A program made the translations under genes and the position numbers. A DNA stretch of 64,000 nucleotides, taken from a virus. Each line of letters begins with the position of its first letter. The first letter of the stretch is position 1. Location of the stretch: positions 124,001 through 188,000 of IMG/VR virus record IMGVR_UViG_3300047472_000309; one strand, given 5' to 3'. The notes below the pieces were generated by a model. That model ran no database searches. It had not been told where the DNA came from and saw nothing but the letters and a program-made list of their open reading frames with translations. Below, in pieces: positions 24,317-32,468 of this stretch.

Positions 24317-24661
24317 TTATTGACCACCGCGAAACTCGGGCGGCGGCATGGGGACTTCGGAGTTTTGCTTCAGCCTCACGCCCCAGGCTGCAGCGAGTGC
24401 TTGGCCCGAGATCGCTACGCAGCCACCCGAGAAGGCGAGGCTGTTAAACGAGTGATTCTTCAGCGTGTCGTAGATCGTGAGCGCGATGAAGACAAAGCCA
24501 CACAGCAGCACAAATCCGTAACCAATCAGACGGGCCGGGTCGTAGTCACCGTTCCAGTTCTGGAACATGTCGCCGAATGTCTTGGCGATCAAGGCGCGCG
24601 TTTGTTTCATCGTGAGCTTGTCACGCAGCCATTTCAAGAAGGCCAGGAATTTGGCGCTCAT
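24317..24661 (-). CDS. Small membrane protein, holin candidate
   Basis: 114 residues: charged N-terminal 45, transmembrane helix about 47-66, a short loop, a second hydrophobic segment about 76-95, then a polar Pro-rich tail (PMPPPEFRGGQ). Size and two-helix topology suit a class II holin, and the gene just upstream encodes a DUF6527-type protein often found near phage lysis genes. No endolysin is adjacent; the nearest muralytic gene is at 41177. Holin assignment is tentative. Confidence 0.7.
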   Translation of the reverse strand: MSAKFLAFLKWLRDKLTMKQTRALIAKTFGDMFQNWNGDYDPARLIGYGFVLLCGFVFIALTIYDTLKNHSFNSLAFSGGCVAISGQALAAAWGVRLKQNSEVPMPPPEFRGGQ

Positions 24662-24672
24662 GTTAGTTTCCT

Positions 24673-25062
24673 TTATTGATCGTGCGGCGGAAAGTCCTCG
24701 AGCGGAATCGTGACTCCTGCCAGCTTATGGGTCGAATCACCACAGTACACGAGATAGCCGCCAGTGATAAAGTAGTGGCATACCACATCCACTATTTGCT
24801 CATAATGATCGGGCTTTCGCGTGGGCAAGTCGAGCCGCTCGTCAAAGCGTCGCGTATACCGTAGCAGCAGCGACGGATGGCAGGTAAGTTGTTCGTTAAA
24901 TTGACCATTCCACGTCCAGACCGGATGCGGGTGGGCTTGAAGCTGCTGCGCAATATAAACCACATGGTTCATATCACACGCAGGACAGTGGTGAACAATT
25001 CCGATTCGATGATTCGGATCTTTCGAATCGACCAGCCAGCGCAACTTCTTCGAGTCAGTCAT
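24673..25062 (-). CDS. DUF6527 family protein
   Basis: 129 residues from ATG at 25062 with GGAGG upstream. It has the DUF6527 layout: HHCPACDMNHVV near the start, WTWNGQFNEQLTCHPSLL in the middle, and VCHYFITGGYLVYCGDSTHK near the end, with conserved Cys/His likely binding zinc. Family members are common in phages near lysis genes and their function is unknown to me. Confidence 0.85.
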   Translation of the reverse strand: MTDSKKLRWLVDSKDPNHRIGIVHHCPACDMNHVVYIAQQLQAHPHPVWTWNGQFNEQLTCHPSLLLRYTRRFDERLDLPTRKPDHYEQIVDVVCHYFITGGYLVYCGDSTHKLAGVTIPLEDFPPHDQ

Positions 25063-25123
25063 GATCCTCCGTCCATACTGCGACGCCATAAAGCCAAAAA
25101 AAAAAAAGATGGGGTAAGAGGAG

Positions 25124-25155
25124 GTGAGTCAGAGACCCGAAGGCATCTGACTCAC
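25124..25155 (-). terminator. Strong terminator with poly-U
   Basis: 10-bp hairpin GTGAGTCAGA/TCTGACTCAC; on the minus strand a run of 12 T follows about 20 bases later, then GGCTTTATGGCG. Ends the membrane-protein operon. Confidence 0.8.
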
Positions 25156-25165
25156 AGAATGAAGC

Positions 25166-25522
25166 TCACGCTGGCATGCAGCAAAGCTCCTGGCCTAAGA
25201 GGATGTGATTAAAGCGCTGAGCCACGCTGTCTTGCGCTGCATACAGCCACTGGATGCACTGCAAACACATGTAACCCAGCACTGCCATCGCGGTAATGGG
25301 TAGGCCCACGAACCAGGCGCCAAAGGCGAGGAAGGTGTAGACGAGCACCGCGATGACCATCTCCGTACCAGGGATGAGGTTTGCCGAGAGGAAGGACTTT
25401 TGGAGCCAGACCGTCAGCTTGCTTTGGGGATCTTGGATCGTGAGCGAGACGAGCGCCCTCACGACCCAGAACGCGACCAGCGCAACGAAGACGACCAGAC
25501 CGATTGCGTATGCGATGGCCAT
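25166..25522 (-). CDS. Multi-pass small membrane protein
   Basis: 118 residues: hydrophobic helix 3-25, a short soluble segment, then about 55-95 hydrophobic (two helices), a Cys-containing C-terminus ending CCMPA. No Shine-Dalgarno is clear; the start is 8 bases after the preceding stop. Last gene of the membrane-protein cluster. Confidence 0.75.
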   Translation of the reverse strand: MAIAYAIGLVVFVALVAFWVVRALVSLTIQDPQSKLTVWLQKSFLSANLIPGTEMVIAVLVYTFLAFGAWFVGLPITAMAVLGYMCLQCIQWLYAAQDSVAQRFNHILLGQELCCMPA

Positions 25523-25530
25523 GATAATGT

Positions 25531-25884
25531 TTAGTGAACAGTGGGGGATTGGGGGCTAACCGGTTGAATCGTGAGGGTAGCGGCCTCATCGAGGATAGCC
25601 TTCAGGTCTTTCTCGGTGTCTTTAATCACGGCTTGCATCATGAGGTCCAGAAAACCCATGCCGAGATCCAGCGTCGCATTGATGGCCTTTTCAGCGAAGA
25701 TGCGATCCTGAGCCGTCGAGTCGTACTCGCAGGTGCCGTGCACGAGCGTGAGTTCACGACGATTCGCTTCGGCCTTCTTTTCGTTGGCGTAGGACACGTT
25801 CAAGTAGATCACGTAGGCAAACATACCCACGAGCATGGCGCTCGGAACGATGGCGGAAAGGTTAGCGTGGATGAAGTTCAGCAT
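25531..25884 (-). CDS. Membrane-anchored protein, 117 aa
   Basis: ATG with AGGAG upstream. One transmembrane helix (about 10-30) followed by a soluble helical domain with a single Cys (VHGTCEYD) and a Ser/Pro tail. Part of the membrane-protein cluster. Confidence 0.75.
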   Translation of the reverse strand: MLNFIHANLSAIVPSAMLVGMFAYVIYLNVSYANEKKAEANRRELTLVHGTCEYDSTAQDRIFAEKAINATLDLGMGFLDLMMQAVIKDTEKDLKAILDEAATLTIQPVSPQSPTVH

Positions 25885-25923
25885 GATAAGACTCCTGACA
25901 AAGATTGATCAACTCATGGAAAA

Positions 25924-25949
25924 CGCAGGGGAGCCCGAACTCCCCTGCG
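25924..25949 (-). terminator. Terminator
   Basis: GCAGGGGAG/CTCCCCTGC hairpin, loop TTCGGG, followed by GTTTTCC on minus; separates the genes at 25985 and 25884. Confidence 0.75.
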
Positions 25950-25984
25950 GGCACTACCGCACTACTGTACTACTGCCGCAACCC

Positions 25985-26191
25985 TTAGGCTGCCGCGGCT
26001 TGTGCGCCATTGGCGTCGTTGCCTGCTTCCTTGACCGACGACATCTTCGAGTCGATGGTCTTGGCGGCTTTCTTCGCTGCGCTACGGCGACGCAGGGCCT
26101 GGATGCCCTTGTAGCCACCGAAGCCGACGCCTGCGCCACCGATAACACCACCAGCGATGATTGCGATCTTGATTGCGAGTGCTTGATTCAT
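25985..26191 (-). CDS. Single-pass membrane protein, 68 aa
   Basis: ATG with AGGAG upstream. Gly/Ala-rich hydrophobic N-terminus (AIIAGGVIGGAGVGFGGY), then a basic stretch (ALRRRSAAKKAAKT) and an Ala-rich tail. Member of the membrane cluster. Confidence 0.75.
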   Translation of the reverse strand: MNQALAIKIAIIAGGVIGGAGVGFGGYKGIQALRRRSAAKKAAKTIDSKMSSVKEAGNDANGAQAAAA

Positions 26192-26263
26192 GGTAAAGCT
26201 CCTATAACGGTTTAAAGTAACTACCTGTTGTACTACGGGGGTGCACGCTCTTAAGCGACGTGC

Positions 26264-26350
26264 TTACTGTCGCCGAGTCATCAGCGAAAACCAGACCAGC
26301 AAAGTCAAAACCAGAAAGACAGTCCACTTGCCACTACGTTTCTTGGCCAT
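26264..26350 (-). CDS. 28-residue membrane peptide
   Basis: MAKKRSGKW, then hydrophobic TVFLVLTLLVWFSLM, then TRRQ. Start two bases after the stop of the 17-codon gene, so probably coupled. Typical phage single-pass mini-protein; translation is inferred. Confidence 0.55.
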   Translation of the reverse strand: MAKKRSGKWTVFLVLTLLVWFSLMTRRQ

Positions 26351-26352
26351 GA

Positions 26353-26406
26353 TTACATCACGATCAAGATGTAGATGATCGCGGCCAGAAAGAGGATCTT
26401 CTTCAT
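26353..26406 (-). CDS. 17-residue membrane peptide
   Basis: MKKILFLAAIIYILIVM with AAGGAG seven bases before the ATG and tight spacing to both neighbours. One short hydrophobic helix. Extremely short, so confidence rests on the ribosome site and operon position. Confidence 0.5.
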   Translation of the reverse strand: MKKILFLAAIIYILIVM

Positions 26407-26416
26407 GATGCGCTCC

Positions 26417-26752
26417 TTAGAAGGAGAAGCTCGCGAACTTCTTGGAGGTGCTTTCCTTAAGTTCACCGAGCTTACGGTTAAGAATCATCACGGCCCCGAC
26501 GACGACCGTGAACCCCATCACTGCGGCGAAGATGCGATAGTCGGCATGCACGAGCGAGATGATCGCCGCACCCACAATACCGGCGTTCAGGATCTCGCTT
26601 TCGCCTGCGGTCTTTTGTGCGTGGTGAAACATAGCGCGCACACGCTCCACGCTCGGGTTCTTCGCAGAACGGGTATGGAAGTTGTACCACACGCCCATGG
26701 CGAACGAGATCATGCCGATGATTTGCAAAACGATGAAGAGGGTTTCGAACAT
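26417..26752 (-). CDS. Small membrane protein, 111 aa
   Basis: Start ATG at 26752 with AAAGGAG upstream. Helix 3-23, soluble loop 24-55 (basic, HTRSAKNPSVERVRAMFHH), then a hairpin of two hydrophobic segments about 57-92 and a basic tail. Same helix/loop/two-helix layout as four other proteins in this cluster. Confidence 0.8.
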   Translation of the reverse strand: MFETLFIVLQIIGMISFAMGVWYNFHTRSAKNPSVERVRAMFHHAQKTAGESEILNAGIVGAAIISLVHADYRIFAAVMGFTVVVGAVMILNRKLGELKESTSKKFASFSF

Positions 26753-26807
26753 GACGTTCTCCTTTAAGCGATGTGGAATGAAGGGCAGCTCATAACCGCC
26801 CGAAAGT

Positions 26808-27185
26808 TTACTGCGCGAAGTCTTCCCCTTTCGGCCAATGCCAGGCCGGGGGATCATTCGGTTGATGGTCGACATCTCGCTCCGCAATATCGATCCAGTT
26901 CTGAATCGTCACGTACGAGATAAGGCAGCACACCAGTGCCAGTCCCAGGAAGATCGCGAGCAGATGCAGCTCGACGTACACGGCACCCGCGAAGAGCACC
27001 ATGAGGAGTAACGTGGTGAGTACCGACGGACGGCGCGTCACGTTGTAGTCCTCCAGGTTCTTCTGGGCGCTGGCGTAACGCCGGGCGAGTTCTTCGTTGG
27101 ACATCTCGTCTTCAGACTTGATCAAGCCCAGCCATGTGGCGACACGCACGACTACCTTTTTCAAGGCACGGAAAATATGCTTCAT
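26808..27185 (-). CDS. Small membrane protein, 125 aa
   Basis: ATG with AAGGAGG upstream. Basic amphipathic N-terminus (MKHIFRALKKVVVRV), acidic middle, two hydrophobic helices about 56-90, soluble C-terminus rich in Asp/Pro/Trp. Confidence 0.8.
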   Translation of the reverse strand: MKHIFRALKKVVVRVATWLGLIKSEDEMSNEELARRYASAQKNLEDYNVTRRPSVLTTLLLMVLFAGAVYVELHLLAIFLGLALVCCLISYVTIQNWIDIAERDVDHQPNDPPAWHWPKGEDFAQ

Positions 27186-27212
27186 GATAACCCTCCTTAG
27201 GGTCGAGTGAAG

Positions 27213-27590
27213 TTAAGCAACCGCAGCTTCCGCCGCGAGATCCATCGGCACGGCATTCTTGCCAGCGATGTGCATCGTAATGGCGTGCTCGATACCGCGC
27301 GCGAGCGCCCCTGCAGCAAAGAGGCCGATGAACGCGGCTGTGAAGGCCCAGCCTGCTGCGAGGACCAGACCCATGATCAGATACAGAACGGCCGCACGCA
27401 TAAACGCCGGGGAGAACTTACGGCCACGCAATCGCTCGCGATCCATCTTGACATTCGCTGCTGCAATCTCCACCACGCGCTTGTGAATCGGCGCCTTCTT
27501 GAACTTATCGAGGCCTGTGATGGCGCTCCAGGCAAAGATCACCGCGAGAATAACGAAGACCACAAAGTAATAGACGACGAGTGCGACCAT
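27213..27590 (-). CDS. Small membrane protein, 125 aa
   Basis: ATG with AGGAG upstream. Helix 5-23, basic loop (about 28-60, MDRERLRGRKFS), two helices about 63-98, short tail ending EAAVA. Same topology as the proteins at 26417, 27625, 28020 and 28616. Confidence 0.8.
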   Translation of the reverse strand: MVALVVYYFVVFVILAVIFAWSAITGLDKFKKAPIHKRVVEIAAANVKMDRERLRGRKFSPAFMRAAVLYLIMGLVLAAGWAFTAAFIGLFAAGALARGIEHAITMHIAGKNAVPMDLAAEAAVA

Positions 27591-27624
27591 GGTGTTCTCC
27601 TAGACCAACGAAAAAGTGAGTGAC

Positions 27625-27990
27625 TTAGTACGCGTACACGCCTGCTTGATCGACAGCGTCGTTGTGACGCACGACGCGATGCATGAGCAGCTTGCGGATC
27701 AGCGCCGAGGTCGCATCACCCGCATACCAGACACACAGCGCAGCGGCGCCGTAAAAGCCCACCAGGCCGAGGAACACGCCGAACACAAAGAAGAACGAGG
27801 CGAAGCCCAGATCGAAGTCGATCGAACCCGCTACCGAAAGACGCTCTTTGGTGCGCTCGATTTCACGGGCTTGGTCAGCCGGGTCTTTCTTCAAGAACTT
27901 CTTGTAGGCAGCGATAGCGCCGCGCGCTTTGATCGCGCCGATGATCAACATGGTGAGAGCGAGGATAGCAACGAAGAGAGCGACGGACAT
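27625..27990 (-). CDS. Small membrane protein, 121 aa
   Basis: ATG at 27990 with AAGGAAC upstream; the frame is open further upstream but has no ribosome site there. Helix 1-22, charged loop about 23-55 (KKDPADQAREIERTKERL), hydrophobic hairpin about 60-100, basic tail. Confidence 0.8.
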   Translation of the reverse strand: MSVALFVAILALTMLIIGAIKARGAIAAYKKFLKKDPADQAREIERTKERLSVAGSIDFDLGFASFFFVFGVFLGLVGFYGAAALCVWYAGDATSALIRKLLMHRVVRHNDAVDQAGVYAY

Positions 27991-28019
27991 GATGGGTTCC
28001 TTGTAATCAGTAATGTGGG

Positions 28020-28397
28020 TTAAGCGGCAGCGACATTCAAGCCACGACCCGTTTGCCAGAAGCGGATCAGGTGGATGTCCTTGAGTTGCTCCAGGAAATC
28101 CGCGAAGCAGCAGGCAAAGCAGAAGGTGAAGAAAAGCGAGGTGAGCGTGAAACCACCCATCGCACACACCAGGGCGAGCGCCGCCGCGATCATGAAGTAG
28201 CTCGCGTCAGGCAGCGGATCGTTGTCGATCTGCACCGACAGACCCTTCGCAGCCAGGCGCACTTTCTTGATCTCGATGTACGACTCGCAGAATTCTTGCG
28301 ACTGCACGGCCAACAGTTTCTTGGCTTCTTCCATGTTGAAAGCGAAGAGCACGAGCAGCAGCGCTGCGATCACGAACAAGGCGAAGAGAACGATCAT
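28020..28397 (-). CDS. Small membrane protein, 125 aa
   Basis: ATG with AGGAG upstream. Helix 1-21, amphipathic loop about 22-65, Cys- and Phe-rich hydrophobic hairpin about 67-100 (TFCFACCFADF), short tail. Same layout as its neighbours. Confidence 0.8.
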   Translation of the reverse strand: MIVLFALFVIAALLLVLFAFNMEEAKKLLAVQSQEFCESYIEIKKVRLAAKGLSVQIDNDPLPDASYFMIAAALALVCAMGGFTLTSLFFTFCFACCFADFLEQLKDIHLIRFWQTGRGLNVAAA

Positions 28398-28411
28398 GGT
28401 GCTGCTCCTAA

Positions 28412-28585
28412 TTAGTAGGCGGTGGACTGGTAGCCGGATTCAGCAGCATACGCGTCGAGGAAGGTTGCCGTATTGCGGATGGCGTTATCGATCATCCACA
28501 ACACAAGCGAGATCGTCAGGCACACAGCCAGCGGCAGAATGACCATCAGTGCGAAGAGCACCAGAATGAAACCGAGGACTTCCAT
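28412..28585 (-). CDS. 57-residue single-pass membrane protein
   Basis: ATG with AGGAAG upstream. N-terminal two thirds hydrophobic (FILVLFALMVILPLAVCLT), C-terminus polar (AAESGYQSTAY). It fills the gap between two membrane-protein genes with proper spacing. Confidence 0.7.
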   Translation of the reverse strand: MEVLGFILVLFALMVILPLAVCLTISLVLWMIDNAIRNTATFLDAYAAESGYQSTAY

Positions 28586-28615
28586 GGCAGTTGCTTCCTA
28601 GAAAGAGTGAGAGAG

Positions 28616-28960
28616 TTAAGCAGCGACAAAGCCATTCATTGCATCGCGCTTAGCGCTGCGGCGCAGCGTGAGCTTAGCGATCACGAACTGAACGAGCTCG
28701 CCACCGATGACTTGCGTCGTCATGGCGAAGACGACGGTCGGGAATACGCAAGCGAGCAAGCCCAGCGAGCAGCCGAACACCGTCAGCGCCAGCATCGCTG
28801 CCGAAGCCGCGAAGTAAACGAAGAGGTCGTTGGAAAACTTGCTGACGACGGCTTGTGCTGCGCCTTCCGTGCCCAGCATCTTTTCGTGCTTCTTGAATTC
28901 CAGAGCGCCGATGAAGAGAGCAACAAAGAGAACGATAGCAGCGATGATGAGTGCGAACAT
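28616..28960 (-). CDS. Small membrane protein, first gene of membrane cluster
   Basis: ATG with AAAGGAG upstream. Helix 1-20, basic loop 23-45, long hydrophobic hairpin about 47-90, then AKLTLRRSAKR. It directly follows the early-type promoter at 29016-29023, so the cluster is likely expressed early. Confidence 0.8.
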   Translation of the reverse strand: MFALIIAAIVLFVALFIGALEFKKHEKMLGTEGAAQAVVSKFSNDLFVYFAASAAMLALTVFGCSLGLLACVFPTVVFAMTTQVIGGELVQFVIAKLTLRRSAKRDAMNGFVAA

Positions 28961-29015
28961 GGTGAGGCTCCTTTCAGGTGTTTGGGTAGAAGCTATTTGC
29001 TTCTATTCACACGAA

Positions 29016-29023
29016 GAATATAT
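29016..29023 (-). promoter_or_regulatory. Early-type promoter element (ATATATTC)
   Basis: Minus strand CATATATTCTTCG about 55 bases before the first gene of the membrane cluster; close to TATATTAC. Confidence 0.55.
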
Positions 29024-29074
29024 GTTTGAAATCTTTTTCAATCCACTTTTAAGTGGGCTCAAAGAGATTCCAGA

Positions 29075-29095
29075 CCAGGGAGCCGAAGCCCCTGG
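29075..29095 (-). terminator. Terminator
   Basis: CCAGGGGC/GCTCCCTGG hairpin with TTCG loop after the gene at 29107-29460. A second small stem CCACTTTT/AAGTGG lies just beyond, before the next promoter. Confidence 0.7.
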
Positions 29096-29106
29096 TGCTT
29101 ACTCAC

Positions 29107-29460
29107 TTACATCCAGTGGCACAGCGGATGCAGCTGCTTCGGACGATAGGTGCGTCCAGGCAATGCCGTCATGAGAGCGTTGCGCAAGATGCAGGCGATC
29201 GCACCCAGGAAGGTAAAGAACGCTGCAGCTTGCCAGCCAACGTGATAGAGCAGTGCTGCAACGGCGATATAGACGACCGGGATCACCCAGGCCTGCCAGA
29301 TTTCCAGCACGCGCCGTGTGGGTGCCACGAACACGACACGCCGACACCAGTCCGTCGCCGGATGCTGGAGGGGGCCGACTGCTGCCACCACCGTGGTGAC
29401 AAAGTGGAAGACGAAAGCGTAAGCCATCAGACCCGACACGATCATTTCGAATTTGCTCAT
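29107..29460 (-). CDS. Membrane protein, 117 aa
   Basis: ATG with AGGAG upstream. Hydrophobic N-terminal helix about 7-28, polar loop with one Cys (PATDWCRRVV), hydrophobic pair about 55-90, basic C-terminus. Separate transcription unit with its own promoter (29525) and terminator, but same style as the cluster downstream. Confidence 0.75.
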   Translation of the reverse strand: MSKFEMIVSGLMAYAFVFHFVTTVVAAVGPLQHPATDWCRRVVFVAPTRRVLEIWQAWVIPVVYIAVAALLYHVGWQAAAFFTFLGAIACILRNALMTALPGRTYRPKQLHPLCHWM

Positions 29461-29524
29461 GTGTAACTCCTAGTTGGATTTAGTAGAGGGTTTTGAGTTC
29501 GATACTGGTTTGAACTCATGCGCG

Positions 29525-29532
29525 GAATATAT
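29525..29532 (-). promoter_or_regulatory. Early-type promoter element (ATATATTC)
   Basis: Minus strand GTATATATTCCGCG about 65 bases before the start at 29460. Confidence 0.55.
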
Positions 29533-29580
29533 ACTTGAAAAAATCTAGGATCGAGCCCAAAGAAAAATCGACGTCATAAA

Positions 29581-29600
29581 GGCGAGCCCGAAGGCTCGCC
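29581..29600 (-). terminator. Terminator
   Basis: GGCGAGCC/GGCTCGCC hairpin with a four-base TTCG loop, followed on minus by TTTATGACG. Confidence 0.85.
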
Positions 29601-29607
29601 TCTGGGT

Positions 29608-29964
29608 TTACAGACGGTGGTTGGAAGTGAGGCGCCGAATCTCCTCACTCTGATGCTCAATCACTTCGGCAGGCACATCGGACTCAGGCGGATAGAGGAT
29701 GTAGTTACCGTCACTTGGTTCCTCCACCTCGACACGCTTGCCGCTGTTGCGAGCGCGACACTCGCCTCGCTGACAATGTACGAGTTGCCCGCCCAGTTTT
29801 TCCACATCCGACAGTACCGCCTCCACACTGTCGTACTGGTGCGTCGCCACGTACTTTAACTGGACGTACCGGTGATACTTCATCGCCAACAACGTTATCG
29901 CCACCAGTACAACTAGGAGGGCGATAATGACTTTCTTGGACCTTTTGGTCTCTCTAACTGGCAT
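29608..29964 (-). CDS. Membrane-anchored protein with small soluble domain
   Basis: ATG with AGGAAG upstream. Very basic N-terminus (MPVRETKRSKK), transmembrane helix about 12-28, then an extracytoplasmic-looking domain with two Cys (VHCQRGECRAR) that could form a disulphide. Last gene of a run starting near 35.9 kb. Function unknown. Confidence 0.75.
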   Translation of the reverse strand: MPVRETKRSKKVIIALLVVLVAITLLAMKYHRYVQLKYVATHQYDSVEAVLSDVEKLGGQLVHCQRGECRARNSGKRVEVEEPSDGNYILYPPESDVPAEVIEHQSEEIRRLTSNHRL

Positions 29965-29985
29965 GATCTTCCTGAGGTAAGCCGG

Positions 29986-30330
29986 TTAATCTTTCAGACT
30001 GTCGAAGTACGCCCCATCAACACAACCTTGCGGATCAAGGGTGACGAGAAAGGTTGAAAGGTGGTGTACTGTAAAACGCCGCTGAGTGGGCGGGGCGGTC
30101 ACTTGTCGTACTCGAACGATGCGGCGATTCTCTTTACCGGTGTAAACGAGCTCGAACGCGATGTCAAAGTGAAGTTCTCCGCGCGGAGTGAATTCCCGCG
30201 CCTTGGACTGACCAGCCCACACATGGCTTAATACTTGATGAAACACGGTACTGCTGACACAGTTGCGACGGATGTACTCCAGCCCACGACGCTCGTCAAT
30301 CTCCTCGTTCACGTACATCATCAGGCTCAT
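29986..30330 (-). CDS. Hypothetical protein, 114 aa
   Basis: ATG with AGGAG upstream. Beta-rich with a C-terminal 'LVTLDPQGCVDGAYF' segment similar in style to small proteins elsewhere in the window. Not recognised. Confidence 0.75.
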   Translation of the reverse strand: MSLMMYVNEEIDERRGLEYIRRNCVSSTVFHQVLSHVWAGQSKAREFTPRGELHFDIAFELVYTGKENRRIVRVRQVTAPPTQRRFTVHHLSTFLVTLDPQGCVDGAYFDSLKD

Positions 30331-30339
30331 CGCTGTCTC

Positions 30340-30702
30340 CTAGGCGTAGTGTGTCTCCCAGACCGGATTGCGCAAGCGTACGGTCTCCTGGACAGTGAGC
30401 GCGTGCGTGTGCACAACCTGGGCTTTGATAACGTCATCCATGTCCACCAGCATGCCTTCCACCTGGTCATCCCAGGTCGATCCAAAGAGCCGGATCAAGA
30501 AGAGCGTGCGTTCAGTGAATTCGAAAGCCCGCTTCGGGATGACGGTCTGTTGAATCGCTTCGATGGTCTGTTTAACGGCCTCCGCTGACCCGAAGGCGCG
30601 TGCATGACCCATGTGCACCGTGAGATCCCAGTCTCGACTGTGTTGCGCCACAGTCAGGTACAAGGGGTTTTGCTTGTGACGCTTAAAACGCAACACATAC
30701 AT
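30340..30702 (-). CDS. Hypothetical protein, 120 aa
   Basis: Start ATG at 30702 with AAGGAG upstream, just after the previous stop; a longer frame overlaps that gene. Basic N-terminus (MYVLRFKRHK), mixed fold. Function unknown. Confidence 0.75.
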   Translation of the reverse strand: MYVLRFKRHKQNPLYLTVAQHSRDWDLTVHMGHARAFGSAEAVKQTIEAIQQTVIPKRAFEFTERTLFLIRLFGSTWDDQVEGMLVDMDDVIKAQVVHTHALTVQETVRLRNPVWETHYA

Positions 30703-30713
30703 CACGACTCTCC

Positions 30714-31217
30714 TTAGGCGGCCACGGGAACCTTGAGCGTGCGCAGGAACCGTTCCATGTCTTCCATGGGTTCGGCCATGTTGCCCCACTGCACCGGCGC
30801 GATGTCGCCGTAAGTGGTCTTCAGGAACAGCTCGACCGCCTTCTTGCTCATCTCGCTCTTGGCCCGCAAGAACCAGTACGCGGTGAGGAGCGACATCTCC
30901 TTGATTTCGCCGTGCTTGAGCAACAGCACCCGGCTCGGTTCGGGCGTATGCACCGAGGTGGTTTCCGCGAAGATGATCGGCGAGAAGAGCAAGCCCGTGA
31001 CCTGGTAGCGGTTGTTCAAGAACTCCATCTTCTCCTGAATGGAGACGGCAAAACGACGCTCCATGTCAAAGAGGATAAAGCTCGGTCCCAACGGCGTGCG
31101 CGAGAGGATCGGCGGCATGGCCGACTCCACGAAAAGGTCACCCCCGATGTGACGTAGCTGCAAGTCGGTGAGCAACCGGTGCATGGTCGTGATGATTTGT
31201 GCGTTCTGAATGTTCAT
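30714..31217 (-). CDS. Hypothetical protein, 167 aa
   Basis: ATG three bases after the preceding stop, no Shine-Dalgarno, so probably coupled translation. Alpha/beta sequence (RVLLLKHGEIKEMSLLTAYW). Weak resemblance in layout to the gene upstream. Not recognised. Confidence 0.7.
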   Translation of the reverse strand: MNIQNAQIITTMHRLLTDLQLRHIGGDLFVESAMPPILSRTPLGPSFILFDMERRFAVSIQEKMEFLNNRYQVTGLLFSPIIFAETTSVHTPEPSRVLLLKHGEIKEMSLLTAYWFLRAKSEMSKKAVELFLKTTYGDIAPVQWGNMAEPMEDMERFLRTLKVPVAA

Positions 31218-31220
31218 GTT

Positions 31221-31694
31221 CTATATTTGATACTGATAATGGTCAAACACGTGGTAGGTCCCGAACTGGAGAAAATCCAGTCCACTTTCTGTGCCCTGTT
31301 TAATCAGAACATCTATTTTTTCCGTAAACTCCAGGCTTGAATCCCGAAAGCTCAGGCTTTTAAACACTTCCCACATCCAGAGCGCCAACTGCTGCTTGGT
31401 GCGAATACTCGCCTTTTCTTTGGGAATGTCCACGTACCAGCAAGGGTCCGCAGGCAGTGGGGCAATCCGTGCGCAGGTGATCAACAGGTTAAACGGATGA
31501 ATCGGTGACTCTTGGCGCACCAACACATGGCCGCCCGTATCCGGCGAAATGAGGGTCAAGCACTTACGGTTCTCATACACCGAATGCAAGTAGTCGAGCG
31601 AAAACTTTACATCCTCGTCGTGCGAACCCACATCGAGCATAAAGCGCACGAGTGAGTCACCAAACTGGGTCAAGCTCGACTGGCGGATCTGCAT
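31221..31694 (-). CDS. Hypothetical protein, 157 aa
   Basis: ATG with AGGAG upstream. Mixed alpha/beta; 'FEF/Trp-rich' helix around residues 95-110. No motif recognised. First gene of the pair with 30714-31217. Confidence 0.75.
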   Translation of the reverse strand: MQIRQSSLTQFGDSLVRFMLDVGSHDEDVKFSLDYLHSVYENRKCLTLISPDTGGHVLVRQESPIHPFNLLITCARIAPLPADPCWYVDIPKEKASIRTKQQLALWMWEVFKSLSFRDSSLEFTEKIDVLIKQGTESGLDFLQFGTYHVFDHYQYQI

Positions 31695-31780
31695 GTTGTA
31701 CTCTCCTGTTTAAAAGTGAGGGCCTACTCCTTATTTCAATTGATGGGGCAGTGCGGTCAAAAAGACTTAGCCAGCATAAA

Positions 31781-31800
31781 GACGGGACCGAAGTCCCGTC
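31781..31800 (-). terminator. Terminator
   Basis: GACGGGAC/GTCCCGTC hairpin with TTCG loop, followed on minus by TTTATGCTGG. Confidence 0.85.
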
Positions 31801-31803
31801 ATG

Positions 31804-32379
31804 CTAAGCCTCTTCCGTCTGGACGGTGGTCCGATAGATTTCCATGCCCCGAATGAGTCCAGCAGGCGTTACATCCAGATTCAGGCGCGCGCAGGCACGA
31901 TGCTCGCGCGTGACACGCTGGCCAGCGGGAAAGTCAAACAGCACCACAAAGACACGATCGAAGATGTCGCGCCCGACCCGCCAGGCGGCCGTGCGGGCCC
32001 GTAGGTTCGCCATGCCTTCAAACTGCACCTCCCCCATCTCGTCCATCTTGCGAGCGAGTTTTAACTGAGTCGCCTCGTTCTTACAGAAGGGACCTAAGAG
32101 ATTTAAAATCTCCTGGTACGAATGGGTTTCCCCTTGCACTGAGCGCAAGTCGTATACACCGCCGCTCTTGCTGGCTTTGATCCGTGTCGGGCAAAAGCCT
32201 TCCTTCAGATAAGTGCACAATTCGCGGTAGAGCTTTATGCCGTAGTATTCGCGAGTGATCTGGTCGCGGTACTGGCGATGGGTATATTGATCCTTGCCGA
32301 CTTCCTTGGCACGCACCTTAGCAGCGCGCACAATCCAGGATTTAATCTTCTCGGCTTCTTCTTGCGTTACTGCAATCAT
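31804..32379 (-). CDS. Hypothetical basic protein, 191 aa
   Basis: ATG at 32379 is preceded by GGAG; an ATG at 32406 is possible but poorly placed. Lys/Arg-rich helical N-terminal half, then a segment with FDRVFVVLFDFPAGQRVTRE. Possible nucleic-acid binding by charge only. Confidence 0.7.
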   Translation of the reverse strand: MIAVTQEEAEKIKSWIVRAAKVRAKEVGKDQYTHRQYRDQITREYYGIKLYRELCTYLKEGFCPTRIKASKSGGVYDLRSVQGETHSYQEILNLLGPFCKNEATQLKLARKMDEMGEVQFEGMANLRARTAAWRVGRDIFDRVFVVLFDFPAGQRVTREHRACARLNLDVTPAGLIRGMEIYRTTVQTEEA

Positions 32380-32442
32380 GCTGCCTGCTCCAAAATTTTT
32401 TGCCATCTCATAAGTGCTGAGGGTAAAAAATGATGGTCATAA

Positions 32443-32465
32443 GAGAGGACCCGAAGGCCCTCTCG
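32443..32465 (-). terminator. Terminator
   Basis: GAGAGGGCC/GGTCCTCTC hairpin with TTCG loop, followed on minus by TTATGACC. Confidence 0.8.
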
Positions 32466-32468
32466 GTG

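Noticed and set aside
24317-24661. Firm holin annotation
   Set aside because: Only topology and a DUF6527 neighbour support it; no endolysin is adjacent, so it is kept as a candidate only.
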